Shown piece after piece: positions 1 to 5,757 of a stretch of DNA of 6,723 bases; within the stretch, counting starts at the first letter, position 1; each line of letters opens with the position of its first letter. The stretch is taken from positions 1 through 6,723 of the forward strand of contig DAOVUO010000137.1 in the NCBI GenBank assembly GCA_030632545.1. Direction: 5' to 3'. Source of the stretch: Bacteroidales bacterium. Lineage in GTDB: Bacteria; Bacteroidota; Bacteroidia; Bacteroidales; DYOH01. The translations under genes were made by a program, and so were the position numbers. Below the pieces are notes generated by a model that had not been told where the DNA came from, did not search any database, and saw only the letters and a program-made list of their open reading frames with translations.

Positions 1-245
1 AATAAATTGACAGTTTTAAACCAAGTTATTTTGTTTTTTAACAAGTTGAAAAATCTGCGAATAGCGAGCTATTTAAAGAATTTTCAAGGAAGTTAAAAGG
101 CAAAAGAACAAGTTGAAAGCGTCAAGTTATTTCGGAACAATCCCTTAGTTTGATAATCAATTAATGCAATACTACTTAATATTTGTATATTTTGAAAAAA
201 GAATCTATTAGATTTTGCACCTCAAATATCATTTTTTGTTTAAAT
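1..245. other. Left-edge non-coding stretch
   Basis: I find no complete gene here. Plus frame 1 is open from the window edge to a TAA at 94-96, which gives 31 codons; this could be the C-terminal end of a plus-strand gene entering from the left, but an open run of this length is common by chance and I do not recognise the peptide. The stretch also holds a 12-bp direct repeat (AACAAGTTGAAA at 40-51 and 107-118) and two copies of CAAGTTATT (22-30 and 123-131). All four share the core CAAGTT. No function can be assigned. Confidence 0.4.
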
Positions 246-278
246 AAAAAATGCTGCCCGATTAAGACAGCATTTTTT
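246..278 (-). terminator. Intrinsic terminator of the acyl-CoA synthetase gene
   Basis: The arms AAAAAATGCTG (246-256) and CAGCATTTTTT (268-278) are perfect reverse complements of 11 bp around an 11-nt loop. On the minus strand the hairpin begins 2 nt after the stop codon of the acyl-CoA synthetase gene, and its 3' arm ends in a T run, the classic Rho-independent layout. Both arms carry A/T runs, so it could also stop plus-strand transcripts arriving from the left edge. Confidence 0.85.
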
Positions 279-280
279 TA

Positions 281-2089
281 TTACTTAGTTTCAGTTTTTA
301 GGTTTGGCGATGGATTTATTTTTTGATAAATAGAATCAATTAAACTTTTATATTTGTTTACTATAACCTTACGTTTGAGCTTTAAAGTTGGGGAAAGCTC
401 TCCACTAAAAGGCGTCCATTCGTCTGCTACGAGTTTAAATTTTTTAATTTGTTCAAAACTAGCCAAACTTGCGTTCATTTTTTTAATATCTCGTTGAACT
501 GCCTCTATAACAGTGCTATTTTCAATCAATTCTTTAATATTTTTAAAAGTAATTTTATTTGTTTTAGCCCATTCCTTTAATACTTCAAAATTAGGTGAAA
601 TAATTGCTGATGCAAATTTTTCGTTTTCGCCTACAATCATTACTTGTCCTATAAATTGCGATTGCTTGAATAAGTTCTCAATCACCTGAGGGGCAATATA
701 CTTACCATTCGACATTTTAAAAATTTCTTTTTTTCTGTCTGTAATTCTAACGAAATTACCTTCTTCCAATCGAGCAATATCACCTGTATGAAACCAGCCC
801 TCAGGGTCAATAACTTCTTTTGTTTTTTCTTCATCTTTGTAATAACCTAGCATCAGATTTGGTCCTTTACAAAGCAATTCTCCATCTTCAGCAACTTTAA
901 GCTCAATGTCGTCAAATGGTGTTCCCACAGATCCTATTCGTCGGCCGCCTTTTTTCTGGTAATTTACAGAAATAATTGGCGATGTTTCTGTAAGTCCGTA
1001 ACCCTCATAAATTGGCATACCAGCCGCACAAAAAATTCGTCCTAAACGCTCATGAAGAGCTGAACCTCCACTACCAATAAACGTAAGATTTTGGCTTAAA
1101 GCATCACGCCATTTTGTAAATACAAGTTTGTCTGCAACTTTTAGTTTTGCATTATAAATAGCTGAATTATTATCATCAGCATCATACTGTTCGGCTAGAC
1201 TTAAAGCCCAAAAGAAAATTGTTTTTTTAATACCAGTTAGTTTATATGCTTTTTGCATAATTTTATCGTACACTGCTTCTAATAGTCGAGGTACAGTTGC
1301 AAAACCATGTACTTGTAACTCATTTATGTTAACAACTACTTTACCTACATTTTCGGCATAATAAATTGTTGCACCTTTTATCTGAAACTGGTAATTAGCA
1401 ATACGTTCGTAAACATGCGATAAAGGTAAAAAGCTAATTACTTTGTGTTTTTCTGTTAAATGTTGTCTTTTAGCTGCATTACTTGCATTTGATGTAAGGT
1501 TTTTGTGCGAAAGCATTACACCTTTTGACAGTCCAGTAGTACCTGAAGTATAAATAATTGAAGCTAAATCATCTTCTTTGATATTTTCTTTAATTTCAAC
1601 AAGCTTAGCTTTGTGCTTTTCTTCATTTTTTTTGCCAAGTTCGCTTAATACTTTCCATGAATTTGCACCTTCCACTTCACTAATTGAATATACTTGCTCT
1701 ATTGCTGGAATTTTATCTGCAATTGGCTTTAGTTTATTGTATAAAAGTTTATCGCCAATTACAAGAATTTTTGCATCGCAATGCTCCAATACATATTTAA
1801 AGTCGTTATCGCTAAGCGTGGTGTATATAGGCACATGAACCATTCCTGCTTGCATAACACCCATATCAAAAAAATTCCATTCTGGACGGTTACCCGTAAT
1901 TGTTGCAATTTTATCACCTGATTTAAGTCCTAATTCTAATAGGCCATAACTTAGCAAATTTGCATAATTAACATACTCATTAATTGAGAATGTTTTCCAT
2001 TCTTTGTTAGATTTATATCCCAAGGCAGGTTTGTTTGGGAATTCAGTAGAATAATGTTCTAAAATGTCAAAAATCCGAGTTAGCTTCAT
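281..2089 (-). CDS. Long-chain acyl-CoA synthetase (AMP-forming fatty acid-CoA ligase)
   Basis: This 602-residue enzyme of the ANL adenylating superfamily should activate a long-chain fatty acid with ATP to an acyl-AMP and then form acyl-CoA, feeding lipid synthesis or beta-oxidation. Visible motifs in order are the phosphate-binding loop YTSGTTGLSKG (180-190), LPLSHVYER (221-229), IGSGGSAL (338-345), the adenine/acyl site YEGYGLTETSP (361-371), GWFHTGDIA (431-439) and the hinge region ITDRKKEIFKMSNGKY (449-464). The C-terminal subdomain has SPTLKLKRKVI (566-576), where Lys570 most likely is the adenylation lysine. The N-terminus (TRIFDILEHY) and length are normal for the bacterial FadD/FadD15-like group, so the ATG at 2089 is a good start. 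There is no signal peptide; it should be cytosolic or peripheral at the inner membrane. Chain-length preference cannot be read from the sequence. It appears monocistronic, with a terminator directly after it. Confidence 0.95.
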   Translation of the reverse strand: MKLTRIFDILEHYSTEFPNKPALGYKSNKEWKTFSINEYVNYANLLSYGLLELGLKSGDKIATITGNRPEWNFFDMGVMQAGMVHVPIYTTLSDNDFKYVLEHCDAKILVIGDKLLYNKLKPIADKIPAIEQVYSISEVEGANSWKVLSELGKKNEEKHKAKLVEIKENIKEDDLASIIYTSGTTGLSKGVMLSHKNLTSNASNAAKRQHLTEKHKVISFLPLSHVYERIANYQFQIKGATIYYAENVGKVVVNINELQVHGFATVPRLLEAVYDKIMQKAYKLTGIKKTIFFWALSLAEQYDADDNNSAIYNAKLKVADKLVFTKWRDALSQNLTFIGSGGSALHERLGRIFCAAGMPIYEGYGLTETSPIISVNYQKKGGRRIGSVGTPFDDIELKVAEDGELLCKGPNLMLGYYKDEEKTKEVIDPEGWFHTGDIARLEEGNFVRITDRKKEIFKMSNGKYIAPQVIENLFKQSQFIGQVMIVGENEKFASAIISPNFEVLKEWAKTNKITFKNIKELIENSTVIEAVQRDIKKMNASLASFEQIKKFKLVADEWTPFSGELSPTLKLKRKVIVNKYKSLIDSIYQKINPSPNLKTETK

Positions 2090-2145
2090 CTGTTTAAAAT
2101 TTAAGTCTATGTTTGAGATTTGTTATGTACTTTCTTATATCCGCA

Positions 2146-2225
2146 AGCCCTAACAGGATTGTGCTTACAAACAGTTAATTAGTTCTGATTTCGATTCACT
2201 TAATTAAGTGAATCCTCTCAGGGCT
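2146..2225. repeat. Interrupted inverted repeat upstream of the acyl-CoA synthetase gene
   Basis: The left arm AGCCCT-AAC-AGGATT (2146-2160) and right arm AATCCT-CTC-AGGGCT (2211-2225) pair as 6 + 6 bp around an unmatched 3-nt step, with 50 nt between the arms. The right arm shares its first four bases with the inner palindrome at 2193-2214, so in RNA the full inner hairpin and the AGGATT/AATCCT pairing exclude one another. It lies 57-136 bp upstream of the acyl-CoA synthetase start. It could be a leader structure, an operator region or the remnant of a small mobile repeat; I see no clear target-site duplication. Confidence 0.55.
2193..2214. promoter_or_regulatory. Perfect 22-bp palindrome, possible operator
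   Basis: The sequence GATTCACTTAA followed by TTAAGTGAATC is an exact 22-bp palindrome, centred about 114 bp upstream of the acyl-CoA synthetase start. Perfect symmetry of this length suits a site for a dimeric regulator; fatty-acid genes in other bacteria are often controlled by TetR- or GntR-type dimers. That regulatory link is inference only. In RNA it would form a 9-bp stem with a 4-nt loop. Confidence 0.45.
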
Positions 2226-2288
2226 GATATGCTGAATGAGATGCTCTTGTAACTATGTTTGCGAATTTATGGATGTATTTTAATACTT

Positions 2289-2317
2289 ATTATACTATTT
2301 GTTTTATTTGTTGTCAT
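2289..2317 (-). promoter_or_regulatory. Possible sigma70-like promoter for the acyl-CoA synthetase gene
   Basis: Read on the minus strand there is ATGACA (2312-2317), a 17-nt spacer and a perfect TATAAT (2289-2294). This fits the general sigma70 pattern and would give a leader of about 190 nt that includes the nested dyads. Bacteroidota primary sigma factors usually prefer a different motif, and the area is very AT-rich, so this is a weak call. Confidence 0.25.
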
Positions 2318-2343
2318 TTATATATAATCAATAATTAGTCAAT

Positions 2344-2371
2344 CAAAATTATTTATTTGAATTGAGGGCAA
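2344..2371 (-). promoter_or_regulatory. Possible Bacteroidota-type promoter for the acyl-CoA synthetase gene
   Basis: On the minus strand TAATTTTG (2344-2351) matches the TAnnTTTG -7 box known from Bacteroidota, preceded after 17 nt by TTG (2369-2371). It overlaps the 3' end of the upstream exported-protein gene and would give a leader of about 250 nt. It is an alternative to the sigma70-like candidate nearby; at most one needs to be real. Confidence 0.3.
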
Positions 2372-2913
2372 TTGCAATCAGATTTTCTTTTCCAATCTGC
2401 TAAATATTTTTCGAATCCAAAATATAGGCCATAGCCTTGTTTATAATTTTGTGAAAGACTAACTGATAAAGCCCATTGCTTTTTGTTCCTTTTTTTCTTT
2501 GAACTGTAAAAATAGGAAATATTTGGACATATCCAACTTATCTCGTATTTCATATTTTGATTTATAGCATTTAATTGATATTCAGAATATACAGAAGGGC
2601 CAAGTCCAATATATACGCTATGGCGAAATTGAGTAAATAATTGTTTTTTAATTGAAAATTGCGCACCAAAAATAATTGTTTCATTTTTATAGCTTGCAAT
2701 AGCACTTGCTTGTGCACCAAAACCAGAGTTTTTGTCAATTAATTTATAGTTTAATCTTGTGCTAGGGTCTGGTTTAATGAAATTTGATAGATTAAACACA
2801 CTATCGCCAGCACTTAAAAACGTTAAAGGGGCAATTTGTATTGAAACAAAATGCTGCCCTTTTGCGTTAAATGCAAGAGGAATGATAAATAGTATTAAAA
2901 AAAATCGGTTCAA
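2353..2913 (-). CDS. Small exported protein, probably beta-rich outer-membrane type; function unknown
   Basis: This 186-residue protein starts with a typical signal peptide: Asn2-Arg3, a hydrophobic run at 4-15, and a likely cleavage AKG|Q after residue 19. The mature part has many alternating polar/hydrophobic stretches rich in Tyr, Phe and Gly (for example YIGLGPSVYSEY, ALSVSLSQNY and GYGLYFGFEKY), suggesting beta-strands as in small outer-membrane barrels; this is inference from pattern only. The C-terminus has a CNC motif (Cys180, Cys182) followed by PQFK. The start codon is TTG at 2911-2913: the frame stays open upstream to a stop at 3007-3009 but contains no ATG or GTG, and the signal peptide begins exactly at this TTG. 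It is a single gene, 263 bp upstream of the acyl-CoA synthetase gene on the same strand, and I see no terminator behind it. I do not recognise the family. Confidence 0.75.
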   Translation of the reverse strand: MNRFFLILFIIPLAFNAKGQHFVSIQIAPLTFLSAGDSVFNLSNFIKPDPSTRLNYKLIDKNSGFGAQASAIASYKNETIIFGAQFSIKKQLFTQFRHSVYIGLGPSVYSEYQLNAINQNMKYEISWICPNISYFYSSKKKRNKKQWALSVSLSQNYKQGYGLYFGFEKYLADWKRKSDCNCPQFK

Positions 2914-3241
2914 AATTTGTATTTGATTATAAAGATAATGTTTTAATCTATTGTATTGTTTTCTTTTGGCTTTTTTTTCGTAATATGTATTTTGAAAAAC
3001 AGATTTTTACAATAAAAAAAATTTTTTCTTAATATAATTCGAAAAGAAGTACATTGTCTTATTATTGATAATAAACATAGTGCAGGTGAATATTTATTGC
3101 TTGTTTTACACTTGCACCGAGAAAATTTTGGAAATAGTATAATTATTAAAGCCTTGCTAGTTATTTTAAATTATAAGAATGGCTTTTCCGAAAACAAAAA
3201 AATGAACAAAACAGATTAATATAAATTATAAATTATCATAT
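2914..3241. other. Divergent intergenic spacer
   Basis: This 328-bp spacer separates the minus-strand exported-protein gene from the plus-strand lipoprotein gene and should carry promoters for both, but I find no convincing TAnnTTTG or sigma70 pair for either. It contains a small dyad TTATTA/TAATAA near 3059-3074, an A8T6 tract around 3014-3027 and the hairpin listed separately. The only plus-strand ATG frames here are under ten codons, so no small gene is supported. Confidence 0.4.
3080..3117 (+). repeat. Hairpin in the lipoprotein gene upstream region
   Basis: GTGCAGGTG (3080-3088) can pair with CACTTGCAC (3109-3117) over nine positions, with one G.U pair in plus-strand RNA and a 20-nt AT-rich loop. 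It lies about 125 bp upstream of the lipoprotein start and stands out in GC content from its surroundings. There is no T run after it, so it is not an obvious terminator. Confidence 0.4.
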
Positions 3242-4102
3242 ATGAGAAACAAAAAAAAGTATATTCTATTTTTAGCTATCGTTTTAATTGCCTTTATGGC
3301 ATGTAATTCTGAGTCAAATAATCAGGTAGTTCAGAATAATATTGACACTGTTGATTTAGAAAATAATTTTGAACAAGCTACTAAAATTTTCTATAATCTT
3401 CCTTCGCCACCAGATGTGGCAGATTTACTTTTAGCAAATTCATCTGTTGAGTTTAATTTAGAAACTCTTAATAAGGTTGGAAATATTGACTTATATGAAT
3501 CATCAGCCAAACAAGCCTTGAATCTTGGTATTTATAGTACCGATTTTAGTTTTGCATCTCTTTCAGGCCAAGACCAAATTGCTATAAATTATCTGGCCAA
3601 TTCAAAAAAACTTGCAAAAAAGCTTGGAATTGTTGGGGTTCTTGGACAAGATACTATACAATGGTTGGCACGAAATTTTGAGAATAAAGATTCACTTATG
3701 GGCATAATTACTCTTGTTTATAGACGCTCAGAAGCATATTTTAATGATAATGGGAAAGGAGATTTAGCTTTGCTTATGGCAATTGGTGGCTGGACAGAAG
3801 GTTTATTTATAGCGACTCAATTAGCCGAAAAAATGGAGTTTTCGGTAGATATAATGGATAAAATTGCAGAGCAGCGTTTATCAATGGATATTATATTGCA
3901 AATTATTGAAAGTAATTTAAAAGAGCCCAATATTATTATTTATAGAGATGGATTTAAAAAATTAAATGAAAAATATTTGACTTATAATAAAATGCTTTCA
4001 GATGATTTAAAAGATGGTGGCGAAATAAGTGAACTTACAATAGCGGAATTTAGGTCTTTAGCCGAATTAGTGCAAGGTCTTAGAAATCAATTTACTAACT
4101 AA
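3242..4102 (+). CDS. Conserved Bacteroidota lipoprotein of unknown function
   Basis: This 286-residue protein has a lipoprotein signal peptide: basic N-terminus RNKKK, a hydrophobic run at 8-18 and a lipobox FMAC with Cys21 as the lipidated residue. It should be anchored in the envelope, most likely the outer membrane. The mature protein looks mainly alpha-helical. Recognisable stretches are FYNLPSPPDVADLL (50-63), ALNLGIYSTDFSFASL (92-107), LAKKLGI (124-130) and GGWTEGLFIATQLAEK (182-197). From memory, the combination of an LPSP motif, LGIYxxDxxxA and a WxEGxF segment marks a family of hypothetical lipoproteins widespread in Bacteroidota; no function is known to me. The ATG at 3242 gives the full signal peptide. 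It is followed after 11 bp by a secreted-protein gene, probably in one operon. Confidence 0.85.
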   Translation: MRNKKKYILFLAIVLIAFMACNSESNNQVVQNNIDTVDLENNFEQATKIFYNLPSPPDVADLLLANSSVEFNLETLNKVGNIDLYESSAKQALNLGIYSTDFSFASLSGQDQIAINYLANSKKLAKKLGIVGVLGQDTIQWLARNFENKDSLMGIITLVYRRSEAYFNDNGKGDLALLMAIGGWTEGLFIATQLAEKMEFSVDIMDKIAEQRLSMDIILQIIESNLKEPNIIIYRDGFKKLNEKYLTYNKMLSDDLKDGGEISELTIAEFRSLAELVQGLRNQFTN

Positions 4103-4113
4103 AACGGTTAATT

Positions 4114-4554
4114 ATGAAAAAATTATTAATAGTATTTATTATCAGTTTAAGTTTGGGGATTTTTACGAGCGTAAAAGCACAATGTGTAGATTTTGCCGAA
4201 AAAATTGGTCTTACTCTACTTAATACAGAAGTTTATCAGCACGATGGTTATTTGAATTCAATTGTACTAGAATCGGGTGAGCATATTGATGTTGTTAAGC
4301 CATTTTTTAAAGGAAGAAAATACCGAATTGTTGTAATTGCAGATTCAAAAACATTTGAGTATGTAAATTTTAAAGTTATAAATTCGAATAAGATAGTTAT
4401 TTATAATAATAAGGCAGATGCTTATACTTCTATTTGGGAATTTATACCCCAAGAAAGTGAAAATTTAATTATTTCGGTAAAAGTTCCAGATGCTAAAATT
4501 GGAATGAGTAGAGCTTGTGTAGCAATTATTACAGGCGTAGATAGCGATTATTAG
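4114..4554 (+). CDS. Small secreted protein, conserved Bacteroidota hypothetical
   Basis: This 146-residue protein has a signal peptide (KK, hydrophobic run at 4-18, cleavage VKA|Q after residue 22) and should be periplasmic or secreted. The mature part of about 124 residues is rich in predicted beta-strands, with blocks KYRIVVIADSKTFEYVNFKV, KIVIYNNK, WEFIPQESENLIISVKV and a C-terminal ACVAIITG. Cys24 right after the cleavage site and Cys135 near the end are the only cysteines of the mature protein and could form a disulfide. From memory the YRIxVxAD ... WxF ... CVxIxxG pattern belongs to a conserved hypothetical family of this phylum; the arrangement of strands resembles a small beta-sandwich, which is inference. 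It lies 11 bp after the lipoprotein gene on the same strand, so the two are probably co-transcribed. No terminator follows directly. Confidence 0.85.
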   Translation: MKKLLIVFIISLSLGIFTSVKAQCVDFAEKIGLTLLNTEVYQHDGYLNSIVLESGEHIDVVKPFFKGRKYRIVVIADSKTFEYVNFKVINSNKIVIYNNKADAYTSIWEFIPQESENLIISVKVPDAKIGMSRACVAIITGVDSDY

Positions 4555-4601
4555 ATAAAGTAAGATACTGAGGATTAGAATTTTATATTTATTATGGTGA
4601 T

Positions 4602-4722
4602 TGGTTACTGGATGCTGGATTGACTGGTTACTGGTTACTGGTTAGGCATAGTTACTGGTTACTGGATTGACTCAATAATAAATCAAATGGTAATTGGTAA
4701 TTGATAACTGATAATTGATAAA
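4602..4722. repeat. Degenerate heptanucleotide tandem repeat array
   Basis: The first block has TGGTTAC units at 4602-4608, 4625-4631, 4632-4638 and 4656-4662, a variant TGGTTAG at 4639-4645, and two copies of CTGGATTGACT (4615-4625 and 4662-4672). After a short break, five units lie head to tail: TGGTAAT (4688-4694), TGGTAAT (4695-4701), TGATAAC (4702-4708), TGATAAT (4709-4715) and TGATAAA (4716-4722). The shared pattern TGRTWAN in a strict 7-bp step points to slippage expansion and later drift. Short heptamer tandem repeats of this kind are known from several bacterial groups. Confidence 0.8.
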
Positions 4723-4737
4723 TATACACAATGGTTT

Positions 4738-4874
4738 CCCGATGTTCAGGGCAGGCAATTAAATATCCGTAAGATATTGAATGATAATTATTTGCACAAA
4801 TAAATCCATCAAGTATAACTGCTAAATATTCAGCATTTTAACTTAAAACTTAACTACCTGCCCCGAACATCGGG
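4738..4874. repeat. Inverted pair of 18-bp GC-rich sequences enclosing AT-rich dyads
   Basis: CCCGATGTTCAGGGCAGG (4738-4755) and the reverse complement of 4857-4874 agree at 17 of 18 positions. The 101 bp between them hold three further dyads: AATATC/GATATT (4762-4778), TTATTTG-CA-CAAATAA (4788-4803) and TGCTAAATATTCAGCA (4820-4835, one mismatched pair). The terminal arms recall a miniature inverted-repeat element, but I see no target-site duplication. It may equally be two copies of a dispersed hairpin repeat. Confidence 0.6.
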
Positions 4875-4878
4875 GCAG
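4858..4878 (-). terminator. GC-rich hairpin behind the coiled-coil gene, possible terminator
   Basis: CTGCCCCGA (4858-4866) and TCGGGGCAG (4870-4878) form a perfect 9-bp stem with a 3-nt loop, 24 nt beyond the stop codon of the minus-strand coiled-coil gene. It is the strongest GC hairpin in an AT-rich region. The T tract after it on the minus strand is broken (GTAGTTAAGTTTTAAG), so it is an imperfect terminator. It might also catch plus-strand transcripts from the secreted-protein gene. Confidence 0.45.
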
Positions 4879-4902
4879 TATTATATACAATAACGAGCAT
4901 TA

Positions 4903-5757
4903 TTAAGTTAAATATCCTTTAGCCACATCAAAAGCAAGAGCCACAATAAAAATTAATACTATAATAAGCAAATATTTTATATTATTAATGTCCTTAGAAT
5001 TGTTGTCAAATTGCTTTTCTATGGCGATAATTCTGTCTGAATAAGTAGCTAAGTTTTTATTAAGATTGTCTACTTGACTACCTATATTAGTAAGATGTTT
5101 AGGGAAATTTATTTCATTAATTTTAGTGTATAAAACCGCAGTAGCTTTACCCAAATCTTCGTATTGAGTCAAAAGCTTATTCATTTCGTCTACATTTGTT
5201 TGGTGAGACGAAGTAAGATTATTAACCTTATCGGCACTTTCTTTTAGCTGTTTCTCGATGAATTTTTGGTTTACTTGCTCCGTTTTTTGAGTTAAACGGG
5301 TAAATTCAGCTAATACTTCAGTTTCTTCATCAATACGACTTTGATAAGCCTCCGAAACTTTTTCCATTTGATGCTTTGTGTGCAAAAAATTTTGGTCAAG
5401 AAAACGGTCGTATTCCTCTGCTGCTTTTTTTAAAGTTTCGTCAGCATTTTCCTGAATTGAATTGCTTTTTTGCTGCAAATCTTTGAGCACAGTTTGTGCC
5501 TCGCTGATTTGTTTTTGCGATAATTCTTGCAATTCATTCACTTTTTCATCAGATTCCGCTTTATATTTTTCAAGCGTTTCTTTAAACAAATCAGCTAATT
5601 GATTTAAATGTTCCTGATATTGCCCCTGAATTTGCTTAACACCTTCTACAACAGTAGTAGAAATTTCTTCGGCTCTATTTATGTGCGTAACTGCTTGTCC
5701 GAGTTTTTGTAGCTCATCTTGCAAATTCAGTAGTTCTGTATTAATTCGTTCCTTCAT
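4903..5757 (-). CDS. Tail-anchored long coiled-coil protein, function unknown
   Basis: From the ATG at 5755-5757 this gives 284 residues. Nearly the whole protein (about 1-258) is charged, heptad-like helix rich in Glu, Gln, Lys and Leu, predicting extended coiled coil. A single membrane helix follows near the C-terminus (YLLIIVLIFIVALAF, about 262-276), with only eight residues after it and no signal peptide. This is a tail-anchored layout with the coiled coil probably in the cytoplasm. Longer in-frame starts exist (ATG at 5802 and 5820, the latter giving 305 residues), but they overlap the upstream gene by 62-80 nt and add a non-helical leader, so I prefer 5757, which overlaps the upstream stop by 17 nt. 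The overlap suggests translational coupling with the upstream gene and a joint function. I do not recognise the family; long coiled coils match many unrelated proteins, so similarity to structural or signalling coiled coils should not be over-read. Confidence 0.8.
   Translation of the reverse strand: MKERINTELLNLQDELQKLGQAVTHINRAEEISTTVVEGVKQIQGQYQEHLNQLADLFKETLEKYKAESDEKVNELQELSQKQISEAQTVLKDLQQKSNSIQENADETLKKAAEEYDRFLDQNFLHTKHQMEKVSEAYQSRIDEETEVLAEFTRLTQKTEQVNQKFIEKQLKESADKVNNLTSSHQTNVDEMNKLLTQYEDLGKATAVLYTKINEINFPKHLTNIGSQVDNLNKNLATYSDRIIAIEKQFDNNSKDINNIKYLLIIVLIFIVALAFDVAKGYLT

Larger units (their letters stand above)
4555..4902. other. Convergent intergenic spacer rich in repeats
   Basis: This 348-bp spacer between the plus-strand secreted-protein gene and the minus-strand coiled-coil gene has no supported coding sequence. 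The left part (4602-4722) is built of degenerate 7-bp tandem units. The right part (4738-4878) contains an inverted pair of GC-rich 18-bp sequences enclosing three AT-rich dyads. The layout suggests non-coding repeats between gene ends rather than promoters, since both flanking genes point inward. Confidence 0.6.

Noticed and set aside
1..96. C-terminal end of a plus-strand gene
   Set aside because: Only 31 open codons, with no recognisable sequence; such a run is not rare by chance, so I did not call it a gene.
1578..1838. 86-codon plus-strand open frame
   Set aside because: It lies wholly inside the acyl-CoA synthetase gene on the opposite strand, whose motifs are intact across this region; it is an antisense shadow.
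4602..4722. Possible CRISPR array
   Set aside because: The repeat unit is only 7 bp, the copies are adjacent or irregularly spaced, there are no unique spacers of constant length, and no cas gene is visible.
4738..4874. Insertion sequence or complete MITE
   Set aside because: There is no transposase and no target-site duplication next to the inverted arms, so I list it only as an inverted repeat.
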